DNA of 64,000 nt from GMQP-bins7 sp963776565 (GCA_963776565.1 CAVZNF010000003.1:62001-126000); one strand, 5' to 3'. Positions 26,648 through 35,727 are shown, counted from the stretch's first letter. Notes: generated by a model not told the origin, from the letters alone. Numbers and translations are program-made.

Positions 26648-28747
26648 GTGACGGAACCCGCGCTCCATCGCGCACTCGGTCTCACCGACGGAGAGTTCGA
26701 GCGAATCCGCTCTCTGCTCGAGCGCGATCCGAACGACTTCGAGCTCGCGGTCTTCTCCCTTCTCTGGTCGGAGCACTGCGGCTACAAGCATTCGGCGCTG
26801 CTCCTGAAGCGACTGCCGTCGAGCGGGACGCGCGTGCTTCAGGGGCCGGGCGAGAACGCGGGCGTCCTCGATCTGGGAGACGGGCTCGCGGTCTGCTTCA
26901 AGGTCGAGAGCCACAACCACCCGTCCGCGGTCGAGCCGTTCCAGGGAGCGGCGACCGGAGTCGGAGGGATCCTGCGCGACATCGTCGCGATGGGTGCACG
27001 GCCGGTCGCGCTCCTCGACGGCTTGCGCTTCGCCGAGCCCGACTGGCACTTCTCGCGTGCCGTGGGCGGCATCGGCCACTACGGAAACTGCGTCGGCGTG
27101 CCGACGGTCGGCGGCGAGGCCGTCTTCGACGAGTCCTACCGCGACAACTGTCTCGTGAACGCGATGTGCGTCGGCCTGCTTCCGGTGGAGCGGCTCATGC
27201 GCGCGAAGGCGACCGTTTCCGGCCAGCTCGTCATCCTCTATGGCGCCACGACCGGACGCGACGGCATCGGCGGCGCGTCCGTGCTCGCGAGCCAGGAGCT
27301 CGACGACGGCTCCGCCGAGAAGCGCCCGTCTGTCCAGATCGGCGACCCGTTCATGGGGAAGAAGCTCATCGAGGCGTCCGTCGAGCTCGTCTCCGCCGGG
27401 CTCGTCGAGTCGCTCCAGGATTGCGGTGCCGCGGGCATCGCGTCGTCGCTGTCCGAGATGGCGACCGACCTCGGGATCGACGTCCACCTCGACCGGGTCC
27501 CGCTGCGTGAGGAGGGGATGGAGCCCTGGGAGGTGATGATCTCCGAGAGCCAGGAGCGGATGATCGCGATCGTCCGGCCGCAGATGCTCGAGGCGGTAGA
27601 GGCGATCCTCGACCGCTGGGAGCTCGAGCACGCCGAGATCGGAGAGGTGACGACGACCGGGGAGCTGCGCGCGTTCTGGAACGGCGACGTGGTCGGGGAG
27701 ATCCCAGCGCGCCTGCTCACGGACAGTTGCCCTCGCTACGAGGTCGCGCAGGCGAAGCGGGCTCCGACGGCGGAGCGAGAGATCGTGGGTGGGCCGTCTG
27801 CCGCCGACGCCCTGGTCGAGCTGCTCGGCTCGCCTGCGCTTCGCAGCCGCGAGTTCGTGTTTCGCCGGTACGACCAGCTTGTCGGATCGCGGACGGTGCG
27901 ACGGCCGGGCCTGGACGCCGCCGTGCTCCGGCTGCGGCCGTCGATGCGCGGCCTGGCTGTCTCACTCGACGGCCAGGGTCGAATCGCTCGACTCGATCCC
28001 TTCACGGGCGGCGCTCTCGCGGTGCTCGAAGCGGCGAGAAACGTCGCGTGCGTCGGCGGCGAGCCGATCGGCTTCACGGACTGCCTCAACTTCGGCAACC
28101 CGGAGAAGGCCGAGATCGGCTGGGAGCTCGCGGAGGCGATCGATGGGATCGCGGCTGCCTGCGAAGCGCTCGGCGTGCCCATCGTGTCGGGCAACGTGTC
28201 CCTCTACAACGAGACGAACGGTCGCGCGATCCATCCGACGCCAGTCGTCGGCGCCGTCGGTCTCGTCGAGGACGTCCGCCGCGTGCCGACGGGCTGGCGC
28301 GACGGCGACGTGATCTTCGCAGCGTTTGCGTCCGCGCTCTCTCTCGCCGGCTCGGAGTACCAGGCGCGCTACGGTGAGGCGAGCGGAACTCCGCCGCCGC
28401 TCGACCTCGCGGCGGAGTCGCGGCTCGTCTCGTTCCTCTGGAACGCGGCGCCGCTGGCGACGCTCGTCCACGACGCGGCCGAAGGCGGGCTCGCCGTGTG
28501 CCTCGCCGAGGCAGCGATCTTCTCCGGCGCGGGCGCTTCGCTCGACCTCCGCGACGACGCCGTCGAGCTCTTCGGCGAGGTCGGCGGTCGCGCGATCGTC
28601 TCGTGCTCCCCTGCTGCGTGCGACGACGTCGAGAGTGTTGCGGCCGAGTTGAGCGTCCCGCTCCGGCGGGTCGGCGAGGTGGGCGGGGGTACCCTGCTCG
28701 GGGTGGCGCTCGACGAGCTCCGCGGCGCCTGGGAGTCGACTGACTGA
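26648..28747 (+). CDS. purL: phosphoribosylformylglycinamidine synthase subunit PurL
   Basis: This is the small-type PurL of 699 residues, which converts FGAR to FGAM with ATP and ammonia delivered through PurS and PurQ. Landmarks are FSLLWSEHCGYKHSALLLKR, FKVESHNHPSAVEPFQGAAT, GVGGILRDIVAMGARPVALL, LQDCGAAGIASSLSEMA and FTDCLNFGNPEK. The frame is uninterrupted. The start GTG 26648 reads MTEPALHRALGLTDGEFERI. The stop shares one base with the purF start (TGATG). Its partners purS and purQ are 25 kb upstream on the same strand. Confidence 0.97.
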   Translation: MTEPALHRALGLTDGEFERIRSLLERDPNDFELAVFSLLWSEHCGYKHSALLLKRLPSSGTRVLQGPGENAGVLDLGDGLAVCFKVESHNHPSAVEPFQGAATGVGGILRDIVAMGARPVALLDGLRFAEPDWHFSRAVGGIGHYGNCVGVPTVGGEAVFDESYRDNCLVNAMCVGLLPVERLMRAKATVSGQLVILYGATTGRDGIGGASVLASQELDDGSAEKRPSVQIGDPFMGKKLIEASVELVSAGLVESLQDCGAAGIASSLSEMATDLGIDVHLDRVPLREEGMEPWEVMISESQERMIAIVRPQMLEAVEAILDRWELEHAEIGEVTTTGELRAFWNGDVVGEIPARLLTDSCPRYEVAQAKRAPTAEREIVGGPSAADALVELLGSPALRSREFVFRRYDQLVGSRTVRRPGLDAAVLRLRPSMRGLAVSLDGQGRIARLDPFTGGALAVLEAARNVACVGGEPIGFTDCLNFGNPEKAEIGWELAEAIDGIAAACEALGVPIVSGNVSLYNETNGRAIHPTPVVGAVGLVEDVRRVPTGWRDGDVIFAAFASALSLAGSEYQARYGEASGTPPPLDLAAESRLVSFLWNAAPLATLVHDAAEGGLAVCLAEAAIFSGAGASLDLRDDAVELFGEVGGRAIVSCSPAACDDVESVAAELSVPLRRVGEVGGGTLLGVALDELRGAWESTD

Positions 28748-30123
28748 TGTGTGGTGTGTTCGGGATCCGTTCGGAGGAGCGGGACGTATCGCGTCTCGCG
28801 TACTTCGGGCTGTTCGCGTTGCAGCACCGAGGACAGGAAGCGGCCGGGATCGCCGTCTCCGACAACGGGCACCTCACGGTCTTGCGGGAGATGGGCCTCG
28901 TCGCGCATGCCTTCGACGAGCAGCAGCTGCAGGCGCTGCCGGGCGAGGTGGCGATCGGCCACACGCGCTACTCGACGACCGGCGCCAACAAGTGGGCGAA
29001 CGCGCAGCCGCTGATCCATCACGGCAGAGCGCGCACCGTCGCGCTCGGGCACAACGGCAATCTCGTGAACGTCGAGGAGCTGCGAGCCGAGCTGGTCGCG
29101 GACCGCGTCACGCTCGCGACAGGGCTCGACTCGGAGATCATCGCCGCGCTCATCGCGCGCGACGAGGCGCCGCTCGCCGAAGCCGTTGCCGCCGCCATGT
29201 CGCGCCTCGAGGGCGCCTATTCGGTGACGGCTCTCGTCGACGGCACGCTCGTCGCGTTCCGCGACCCGTTTGGGTTCAGACCGCTCACCCTTGGTCAGCT
29301 CGGAGAGGACTGGGTCGTCGCGTCCGAGACCTGCGCGCTCGACCTCATCGGCGCCGACGTGGTGCGCGATGTTCGACCGGGCGAGGTGATCTGGGTAGAC
29401 GACGATGGCCTGCACGCCGCGCAGGCGGTGCCGTCGGGTCGGAATGCGCTCTGCATCTTCGAGCACGTCTACTTCGCGCGGCCGGACTCTCGTGTCGGGG
29501 GCGTCGAGGTGCACGGCGCGCGTGTCCGCATGGGCGAGCAGCTCGCGCGGGAAGCGCCGGTCGAGGCAGATCTCGTCATCGGCATCCCCGACTCGGGCAC
29601 GCCGGCGGCGATCGGCTTCTCCAAGGCGTCCGGCATCCCGTTCAACGAAGCGCTCATCAAGAACCGCTACGTCGCGCGGACGTTCATCCAGCCCGAGCAA
29701 GGGATGCGCGAGCAAGGGATCCGGATGAAGTTCAACCCGCTCGACGAGGTCGAGGGGAAGCGCATCGTCGCGGTCGACGACTCGATCGTCCGTGGGAACA
29801 CCATGCGCCAGCTCGTGCAGATGCTCCTCGACGCAGGCGCCGCCGAGGTGCATGTCCGCATCTCGTCTCCGCCGGTCGTCTCGCCGTGCTTCTACGGGAT
29901 CGACATGGCCGACGAGGACGAGCTCGCCGCGGCGCACCGCTCGGTGGAGGAGATGCGCGCGCACATCGGCGCCACCTCGCTTCACTACCTCTCGGTCGAC
30001 GGGATGCAGGAGGCGACGACGCTTCCGGAGGACTCGGTCTGTCGCGCCTGCTTCACGCGCGACTATCCGACGAGCGTTCCGCCGAAGGTCGAGAAGCTCC
30101 GCTTCGAGCCCGCGCCCGTGTAA
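28747..30123 (+). CDS. purF: amidophosphoribosyltransferase PurF
   Basis: This is a 458-residue enzyme that makes phosphoribosylamine from PRPP and glutamine, the first committed step of purine synthesis. The nucleophile cysteine is residue 2 (MCGVFGI) with no propeptide. The glutaminase domain has LQHRGQEAAGIAV and IGHTRYSTTGANK, the PRTase domain has VAVDDSIVRGNTM (PRPP loop). Cysteines in LCIFEHVYFA and VCRACFTRDYP fit the Fe-S type PurF. Translationally coupled to purL. Confidence 0.97.
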   Translation: MCGVFGIRSEERDVSRLAYFGLFALQHRGQEAAGIAVSDNGHLTVLREMGLVAHAFDEQQLQALPGEVAIGHTRYSTTGANKWANAQPLIHHGRARTVALGHNGNLVNVEELRAELVADRVTLATGLDSEIIAALIARDEAPLAEAVAAAMSRLEGAYSVTALVDGTLVAFRDPFGFRPLTLGQLGEDWVVASETCALDLIGADVVRDVRPGEVIWVDDDGLHAAQAVPSGRNALCIFEHVYFARPDSRVGGVEVHGARVRMGEQLAREAPVEADLVIGIPDSGTPAAIGFSKASGIPFNEALIKNRYVARTFIQPEQGMREQGIRMKFNPLDEVEGKRIVAVDDSIVRGNTMRQLVQMLLDAGAAEVHVRISSPPVVSPCFYGIDMADEDELAAAHRSVEEMRAHIGATSLHYLSVDGMQEATTLPEDSVCRACFTRDYPTSVPPKVEKLRFEPAPV

Positions 30124-30143
30124 GGAAGTTCGCTCGAGTAGGA

Positions 30144-30513
30144 CTACAGCCGCCGGGAGCCGTCGCAGACGCTCGTCTGCAGGATCCTCTGTGCTGAGCC
30201 TCGCGCGAAGATGCGCCAGCGCTGGCCCTTCCTCACGACGATGCTGACCGAGGTCGTGCTGCCGCTTCCGTCGGCGAACACGCCGGTTTCCAGTCTGGAC
30301 GCGGACGATCGTCGGGCCGCGACCTTTGCGATAGAGCCTGACCTTGAAGCGCTGGACGCCGCTCGCGGTCGGTCTGTCGAGCGCGATCCCATCGAAGATC
30401 ACGTCGGCCCGCGCCCGTTGCTCGGCGGGCGTCTGGAAGATGCATGACGCTTCAGCGGACGCAGCCCCGATCAGGGCGATCGTGACGGCGCCGAGCGCTG
30501 CTGCGCGTCGCAT
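30144..30513 (-). CDS. small secreted NTR-like protein (one frameshift)
   Basis: This is a protein of about 122 residues with a clear signal peptide (MRRAAALGAVTIALIGAASA). The mature part starts near EASCIFQTPAEQRARADVIF, then DGIALDRPTASGVQRFKVRL. After a one-base frame change near 30290 it continues GVFADGSGSTTSVSIVVRKG and QRWRIFARG, ending TSVCDGSRRL. An early Cys, a hydrophobic strand after ADVIFDG and a late Cys resemble the netrin-like (NTR/TIMP) fold found in some secreted bacterial proteins. This is a pattern call, not a firm family assignment. It converges with purF and lies 3' of the DUF1295 gene. Confidence 0.6.
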
Positions 30514-30536
30514 GTCTCCGATACGCCGCCGGCCGG

Positions 30537-31331
30537 TCACGGCATCACGCGACGAGGCGGGAACGGCACGAACGCGCTCGTCGTCCGCTGGTACTCGGCG
30601 TAGTCGGAGCGGGAGCGAAGAGCCTGCGCTTCCGTGGCGGGAATTCCGGTGACGCGGAAGAGGAGGAAGAGCAGGCCGGCGGGGACGATCCACGCGATCC
30701 AGCCCCACGGCGCGGTTGTCGCGACGAGCGCGTTCCCGCACCAGTTCACCCACTCGAAGAAGTAGTTCGGATGGCGTGACCAGCCCCACAAGCCTCCATG
30801 GGCGGACTTGCCCTTGTTCTCCGGATTCGCGCGCCACTGCGCGAGCTGGCGGTCCGAGACGATCGTCCCGAGGTTTCCGATTGCCCACAGCGCGATCCCG
30901 ATCCAGGCGAGGACGCCGAAGTCCGAGTCCGGATCGAGCGCGATGAACGCGAACGGGAGCGAGAAGAAGACGACGAAGAGCGCCTGTGCCTGGAAGAAGA
31001 CGAAGAAGTTCCGGTTCGCGTTCTCGCCCCACTTGCGGCGGAGCTCCTGGTAGCGGCCGTCCTCCTCCTTGCCGCGGATGCGATTGAAGTAGAGGTAGCC
31101 CCCGAGCCGGAAGCCCCACAGTGACGCGAGCACGGCCGCGAGCACGCGATGCGTCACATCGCCGTCGGCCAGCAGTGCGTACAGGATCGCCGTGCACGCG
31201 ATGAGCACGGCCCAGGCGACGTCCACGTGACTCGCGTCCTGGATCCGCACCTGGAGGTACCAGAGGACGGCCATCGCGCTCGACGCGAGGACGAGGCCGA
31301 CGAGGAGGAGCCCCCAGACCGAGCCGATCAC
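30537..31331 (-). CDS. DUF1295 family membrane protein (steroid 5-alpha-reductase-like)
   Basis: This is a 264-residue integral membrane protein with about six helices. It contains DASHVDVAWAVLIACTAILY, ASLWGFRLGGYLYFNRIRGK and the C-terminal motif WGWSRHPNYFFEWVNWCGN, the DUF1295/isoprenylcysteine methyltransferase-like signature. EEDGRYQELRRKWGENANRN is typical of the family. The start GTG 31331 overlaps the CtaG stop (GTGA). Relatives are thought to act on lipids or steroids using NAD(P)H or SAM. The reaction is not established. Confidence 0.84.
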   Translation of the reverse strand: MIGSVWGLLLVGLVLASSAMAVLWYLQVRIQDASHVDVAWAVLIACTAILYALLADGDVTHRVLAAVLASLWGFRLGGYLYFNRIRGKEEDGRYQELRRKWGENANRNFFVFFQAQALFVVFFSLPFAFIALDPDSDFGVLAWIGIALWAIGNLGTIVSDRQLAQWRANPENKGKSAHGGLWGWSRHPNYFFEWVNWCGNALVATTAPWGWIAWIVPAGLLFLLFRVTGIPATEAQALRSRSDYAEYQRTTSAFVPFPPRRVMP

Positions 31332-32182
31332 GTCAGCTCGCTCCAGCGGCGGTAGCGGACGGCTCGTCGCGCCGTCCGCTCGTCGACGCCGCTCTCGATG
31401 AGCTCCTGCCGCACGTCTCCCTCTTGCGCCATGCGCAGAAAGAGCCAGGCGAGGGCGACAATCGTCACGATCGATCCCTCGAGCATCATCAGCGAGCCGG
31501 CAAGGCTCTGGTCGGCGTCGGGCGAAAGCCCGAGATAGTCGTCGCCCGTGTCGTAGACGTCGTAGAACGCGGAGCCGCCCCAGATGAACACGTTGCCGAG
31601 AACGGTGGCAACGAGGCGGACGCCGACGATGTACGCCAGCTTCGCTCCCGTGCCGAACCACTCCGGCGCGGGGAGCGTCTCGAGGACGGGGAGCCAGAGC
31701 ACGATCCCGGCACTGAAGAACGCGATGTGCTCGAAGGCGTGGAGGGCGCTCGACTCGAGAGCGCCTTCGTAAAGCAGCGGAAGGTGCCACAGGACGAGGT
31801 TCGCCGTCCAGATCGGGAAGGCGACCAGGGGATTCGCGAGCACGCGGAGTCGCATCACGCCGGGAAGCGCGAGCACCGGTCGGAGGAGCGGTCCGGTCAG
31901 GCCGGCGAGGAGGCACAGCGGAGCGAGGTCGCCGATGAGGAGGTGCTGCGTCATGTGGAACGAGAAGAGCTCCTCCTCTCCGATCTCCGCGATCGGTGAG
32001 GCGACCGCGACGACGAGCAGCGCGATGCCGAGCGAGAAGAGCGCGATGCGCCAGCCGGGAACGGGCTGCCCGCGATGCGCGAGCGTCCGCGCGCGGACGG
32101 CGTATGCGGCGGCGATGAGCACGATCGGCGCGAGTTGGAGGGGCTCGATCGTCCAGCTCGTCAGCAGGGACGGCTCGTCCAC
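31328..32182 (-). CDS. ctaG: cytochrome c oxidase assembly protein, CtaG (caa3 type) family
   Basis: This is a 284-residue protein with seven or so transmembrane helices. FSFHMTQHLLIGDLAPLCLL, LWHLPLLYEGALESSALHAF and EHIAFFSAGIVLWLPVLE show the conserved histidines of CtaG, which helps insert copper into terminal oxidases of Gram-positive bacteria. The C-terminal tail is charged. The start GTG 32182 has TACAGT 7 nt upstream, in a 23-bp gap shared with purM. No oxidase subunit genes are in the window. Confidence 0.86.
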   Translation of the reverse strand: MDEPSLLTSWTIEPLQLAPIVLIAAAYAVRARTLAHRGQPVPGWRIALFSLGIALLVVAVASPIAEIGEEELFSFHMTQHLLIGDLAPLCLLAGLTGPLLRPVLALPGVMRLRVLANPLVAFPIWTANLVLWHLPLLYEGALESSALHAFEHIAFFSAGIVLWLPVLETLPAPEWFGTGAKLAYIVGVRLVATVLGNVFIWGGSAFYDVYDTGDDYLGLSPDADQSLAGSLMMLEGSIVTIVALAWLFLRMAQEGDVRQELIESGVDERTARRAVRYRRWSELT

Positions 32183-32205
32183 GGTGCGGACTGTACGCTC
32201 GGGCC
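32183..32205. promoter_or_regulatory. overlapping divergent -10 boxes, ctaG / purM
   Basis: In this 23-bp gap the minus-strand box TACAGT (ACTGTA, 32190-32195) and the plus-strand box TACGCT (32194-32199) share the same TA dinucleotide. Each lies 6-7 nt from its start codon. RNA polymerase could melt only one orientation at a time, so the two genes may compete or be coupled. Confidence 0.55.
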
Positions 32206-33109
32206 GTGGACGCGGGCGAGCAGACCTACGAGGCTGCCGGCGTCTCGATCGCGAAGGCGGACGCGGTGGTCGAGCGGCTTCGTGCCGCAGTCGAGTCCAC
32301 CGGAGCGATGGGATTCGGCGCGTTCGCGGGGCTCCATCCGCTGGATGGCGACCGCTACCTGGCCGCCTCGACCGACTCGGTGGGGACGAAGCTCATCCTC
32401 GCGCGCGAGCGCGGCGCGCTCCGCGCCTGCGGCGCCGATCTGGCCGCCCACTGCATCAACGACGTCAGCACGTGCGGCGCCGACCCGCTCTTCTTCCTCG
32501 ACTACGTCGCAGCGAATCGGATCGAGCTGGAGACCGTCGCCGAGCTCGTCGAGGGCGCTGCGGAGGTGTGTCGCGCGGCAGGATGCGCGCTGATCGGTGG
32601 CGAGACGGCGGAGCTGCCGGGCATCTACCGCGAGGACGAGCTCGACTTCGCCGGCACGTGTGTCGGGATCGTCGAGCGTGGGGCGCTGATCGACGGCTCG
32701 CGGATCGAGGCCGGCGACGCGGTGGTCGGTCTTCCGTCGGCCGGCGTGCACGCGAACGGGTTCACCCTCGTGCGCAGCGTGCTCGAGGTCGAGGACTACA
32801 CGGGTGACGACCTCCTCGCTCCGACGCGGCTCTACCTCGACGAGGTGCGGCGCCTGCGCGGGACTGCTTTGGGATTCGCGCACGTGACGGGCGGCGGAAT
32901 CGCCGGGCAACCTCGCGCGCGTGCTGCCTGCGGGACTCCGGGCCGAGATCGACTGGGATGCGTGGGAGCGATCGCCGGTCTTCGCGTGGCTCGCGCGCCA
33001 CGTGTCCGAGGAGGAGCTGCGCCGCGTATTCAACCTCGGTATCGGGTATCTCGCGGTCGTGCGAGATCCCGGCGACGAGCTCGTGCTCGGAAAGGTCGTG
33101 CGGGCGTGA
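32206..33109 (+). CDS. purM: phosphoribosylformylglycinamidine cyclo-ligase PurM (one frameshift)
   Basis: AIR synthetase of about 300 residues closes the imidazole ring of FGAM with ATP. MGFGAFAGLHPL, AASTDSVGTKLILARE, AHCINDVSTCGADPLFFLDY and LIGGETAELPGIYRE are family signatures. An extra G in GGG near 32907 breaks the frame after HVTGGGIAG. The sequence continues NLARVLPAGLRAEIDWDAWE and RSPVFAWLA in the next frame to the TGA at 33107-33109, which overlaps the purN start (GTGA). An essential-pathway gene with a homopolymer indel is best explained by sequencing error. Confidence 0.93.
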
Positions 33110-33648
33110 TCGGCGTGCTCGTCTCGGGCGAGGGAACCAACCTGCAGGCATTGCTCGATGCCGACCTGCCGGTCGTTGCGGTCGCGTCGAACGTCCGCGG
33201 CGCGCGTGCGCTCGCGCGAGCCGAGGCTGCGGGTGCCGCGATCGCGACGTTCGCGCTCGACGACTATCCCGACCGCGACGCGCGCGACCTGGCGATGGCG
33301 GAGTGGCTCGAAGGCCGCGGGGTCGAGCTCGTCGTCTGCGCCGGCTACATGCACCTGCTGCGGCCGTCGTTCCTCGAGCGGTTCCCGCTGCGTGTGGTCA
33401 ACGTGCACCCGGCGCCGTTGCCGGAGTTCCCGGGCGCCCATCCGCTCGACGACGTGCTCGCGGCCGGCGCACCTGCGGCCGCGGCGACCGTCCACTACGT
33501 CGACGGCGGAATCGATACGGGCGACGTGATCGCGAGCGAGCGCGTGCCGGTGCTGGCCGGCGACACCGTCGAGACGCTGCGAGAGCGTGTGCACGTGGCC
33601 GAGCATCGGCTGCTCCCGAAGGTGGTGCGCGAGCTGTGCGCGCGCTGA
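33106..33648 (+). CDS. purN: phosphoribosylglycinamide formyltransferase PurN
   Basis: GAR transformylase of 180 residues uses 10-formyl-tetrahydrofolate. VLVSGEGTNLQALLDADLP begins the protein. Catalytic residues are in VNVHPAPLPEFPGAHPLDD (Asn, His) and TVHYVDGGIDTGDVI (Asp). The frame is intact. The start GTG overlaps the purM stop, and the end overlaps the purH start by 13 nt, giving a tightly coupled purM-purN-purH block. Confidence 0.95.
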   Translation: MIGVLVSGEGTNLQALLDADLPVVAVASNVRGARALARAEAAGAAIATFALDDYPDRDARDLAMAEWLEGRGVELVVCAGYMHLLRPSFLERFPLRVVNVHPAPLPEFPGAHPLDDVLAAGAPAAAATVHYVDGGIDTGDVIASERVPVLAGDTVETLRERVHVAEHRLLPKVVRELCAR

Positions 33649-35171
33649 TCTCCGTCTACGACAAGACCGGCGTCGTCGAGTTCGCCCGCGGGCTCGCTGA
33701 CCTCGGGTTCGAGCTCGTGTCGAGCGGCGGCACTGCGTCTGCTCTCGAGCAGGCGGGTCTCGCGGTGACGACGGTCGAGGACGTCACCGGCTTCCCCGAG
33801 ATGCTCGGCGGGCGCGTGAAGACGCTGCATCCGAGCGTGCACGCCGGGATTCTCGCCAGGCGTGAGCTCGAGGAGGATCTCGCGGCTCTGGCCGAGCACG
33901 GCATCGATCTGTTCGATCTCGTGTGCGTGAACCTCTATCCGTTCGAGCTCGCAGTCGACCGCCCGGAGCTCGACGAGAGCGATGTCATCGAGATGATCGA
34001 CGTCGGCGGCCCCGCGCTCCTGCGCGCCGCGGCGAAGAGCTTCGCGTCGGTGATCGCGGTCTGCCGGCCGTCGGACTACGAGCCGGTGCTCGAGCAGCTC
34101 TGGTCGGGCCGCGGCGCGGCGACGCTCGAGCTGCGCCGTCACCTCGCGGCGATCGCGTTCGCGAGGACGGCCGCGTACGACTCGGCGATCGCGCGTTGGT
34201 TCCAGCGCGGTGACGATTTTCCCGAGACTTTCGTCCCGTCGTTCGATCGCGAGCTGGAGCTCTCGTACGGCGAGAATCCGCACCAGGCTGCGGCCTACTA
34301 CGCGGAGCGCGGCGCTCGCACGCATCTTCTTGCATTCGTCGATCAGCTCCAGGGGAAGGCGCTCTCGTTCAACAACCTCAACGATCTCTCGGCGGCGCGC
34401 CTGCTGGCGTCCGAGCTCGAGGGGCCGGCGTGCGTGATCGTGAAGCACGCGAACCCGTGCGGGGTCGGTGTCGCGGGGACGATCGAGGAGGCGTACGCGA
34501 AGGCGCTCGCGGCGGATCCGGTCTCGGCGTACGGGGGCGTCGTCGTCCTCAACCGCACTGTCAGCTCGGCGCTCGCCGAGGCGCTCGCGGAGCAGTTCGT
34601 CGAGGTTCTGTTCACGCCCGGGTATGACGCGCCGGCGCTCGAGGCATTGGCTCGCAAGCAGTCGTTGCGCGTTCTCGTGCACGCGGAGCAGCGCGGCGTC
34701 GACGAAGGCGAACGCGATTACCGGCGCGTGCTCGGCGGCCTTCTCGTCCAGGAGCGCGATTCCAAGATGTCCGGTCGCACGGAGATGCAGGTGGTCTGCG
34801 GAGAGCTCTCCGACGCGCAGTGGGACGATCTCGTCTTCGCGTGGCGCGTTGTCAAGCACGTGGCGTCGAATGCGATCGTCCTGGCTCGCGGCGGGCAGAC
34901 GCTGGGGATCGGCGCGGGTCAGATGAGCAGGGTCGACGCCGTCCGGATCGCGGTCGAAAAGGCCCGGGAGCTCGGGCACTCGCTCGAAGGCGCCGTCCTC
35001 GCCTCGGATGCGTTCTTCCCGTTCGCCGACGGCCCGCAGCTCGCGCTCGACGCTGGCATCGTGGCGCTCGTCCAGCCGGGCGGCTCGAAGCGCGACGCCG
35101 AGGTGATCGACGCGGTCCGAGCCGTCGGCGCAGCCATGATCTTCACGGGGCGCCGGCACTTCCGGCATTGA
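33636..35171 (+). CDS. purH: bifunctional AICAR formyltransferase/IMP cyclohydrolase PurH
   Basis: This is a 511-residue enzyme for the last two steps to IMP. Residues 1 to about 190 form the MGS-like IMP cyclohydrolase domain (LISVYDKTGVVEFARGL, GGRVKTLHPSVHAGIL). The rest is the AICAR transformylase with KALSFNNLNDLSAARLLASE, VIVKHANPCGVGVAG (catalytic Lys-His) and SDAFFPFADG. The GTG at 33636 was selected because it begins exactly at the domain (VRALISVYDK). The frame is intact. It ends 4 nt from the convergent MOSC gene. Confidence 0.96.
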   Translation: MRALISVYDKTGVVEFARGLADLGFELVSSGGTASALEQAGLAVTTVEDVTGFPEMLGGRVKTLHPSVHAGILARRELEEDLAALAEHGIDLFDLVCVNLYPFELAVDRPELDESDVIEMIDVGGPALLRAAAKSFASVIAVCRPSDYEPVLEQLWSGRGAATLELRRHLAAIAFARTAAYDSAIARWFQRGDDFPETFVPSFDRELELSYGENPHQAAAYYAERGARTHLLAFVDQLQGKALSFNNLNDLSAARLLASELEGPACVIVKHANPCGVGVAGTIEEAYAKALAADPVSAYGGVVVLNRTVSSALAEALAEQFVEVLFTPGYDAPALEALARKQSLRVLVHAEQRGVDEGERDYRRVLGGLLVQERDSKMSGRTEMQVVCGELSDAQWDDLVFAWRVVKHVASNAIVLARGGQTLGIGAGQMSRVDAVRIAVEKARELGHSLEGAVLASDAFFPFADGPQLALDAGIVALVQPGGSKRDAEVIDAVRAVGAAMIFTGRRHFRH

Positions 35172-35175
35172 GCTG

Positions 35176-35727
35176 TTAGAGCTTGCGGATGCTGTCGCCC
35201 GGGCGGACGGTGCCGGGACTGACGATGCGTGTGTTCATCCCGCGGAGACGGAGCTCTCGGTGGGTCTTCCCGTTGACGAACTGCGTCGCGGCCGACCCGA
35301 ATCGCGCCGTGAACTTCGCGCACCCGGTGTGGGGCAAGTCGGTCACCTCGAGCACGGCCGACCCGACCTGAAGACGCGTGCCCGGCGGCAGATTCTCGTA
35401 TTGCAGGTCGAGATCGACGTACAGCTGATCGCCGGCGAGTGGCCAGCGGTCTCGCTGACCGGCGACAAGCTCGATCACGCGTGCGTTCATCACCGTGACC
35501 TGGGCACGCTTGCCGTCGTCGTCACCACCGTGGGCGCCGGGCGCGGCCGGCCGCCAGCGGTCGCCGACGAGGCCGCGGTCGAGGTCGAGCACGCCTTCGT
35601 CCAGAATCTCGCGCACGCCCTCGGCCGGGCGCCGCACGACGAGCTCGACCGTGCCCAGCTCGGAGGGCGCGGCGAGGATCTCCGGAAGCCCCGCTTCGAG
35701 CGTGTCTGCCTCGACGAACGTCGTCAC
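35176..35727 (-). CDS. MOSC domain protein
   Basis: This is a single-domain MOSC protein of 183 residues. Landmarks are GTVELVVRRPAEGVREIL, DRGLVGDRW, QVTVMNARVIELVAGQRDRW and TDLPHTGCAKFTARFG, with the conserved cysteine in HTGCAKF that in this family handles sulfur or molybdenum-cofactor ligands. TAGCGT lies 7 nt before the start. Like YiiM-type proteins it may reduce N-hydroxylated compounds with Moco, but this is family knowledge only. Divergent from the cystathionine beta-synthase gene. Confidence 0.85.
   Translation of the reverse strand: MTTFVEADTLEAGLPEILAAPSELGTVELVVRRPAEGVREILDEGVLDLDRGLVGDRWRPAAPGAHGGDDDGKRAQVTVMNARVIELVAGQRDRWPLAGDQLYVDLDLQYENLPPGTRLQVGSAVLEVTDLPHTGCAKFTARFGSAATQFVNGKTHRELRLRGMNTRIVSPGTVRPGDSIRKL

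Noticed and set aside
28369..31197. A 942-residue minus-strand open frame across purF and purL
   Set aside because: It is antisense to two conserved purine genes with intact frames and has the arginine-rich composition of a shadow. Only its first segment near 30513 is a real small gene.
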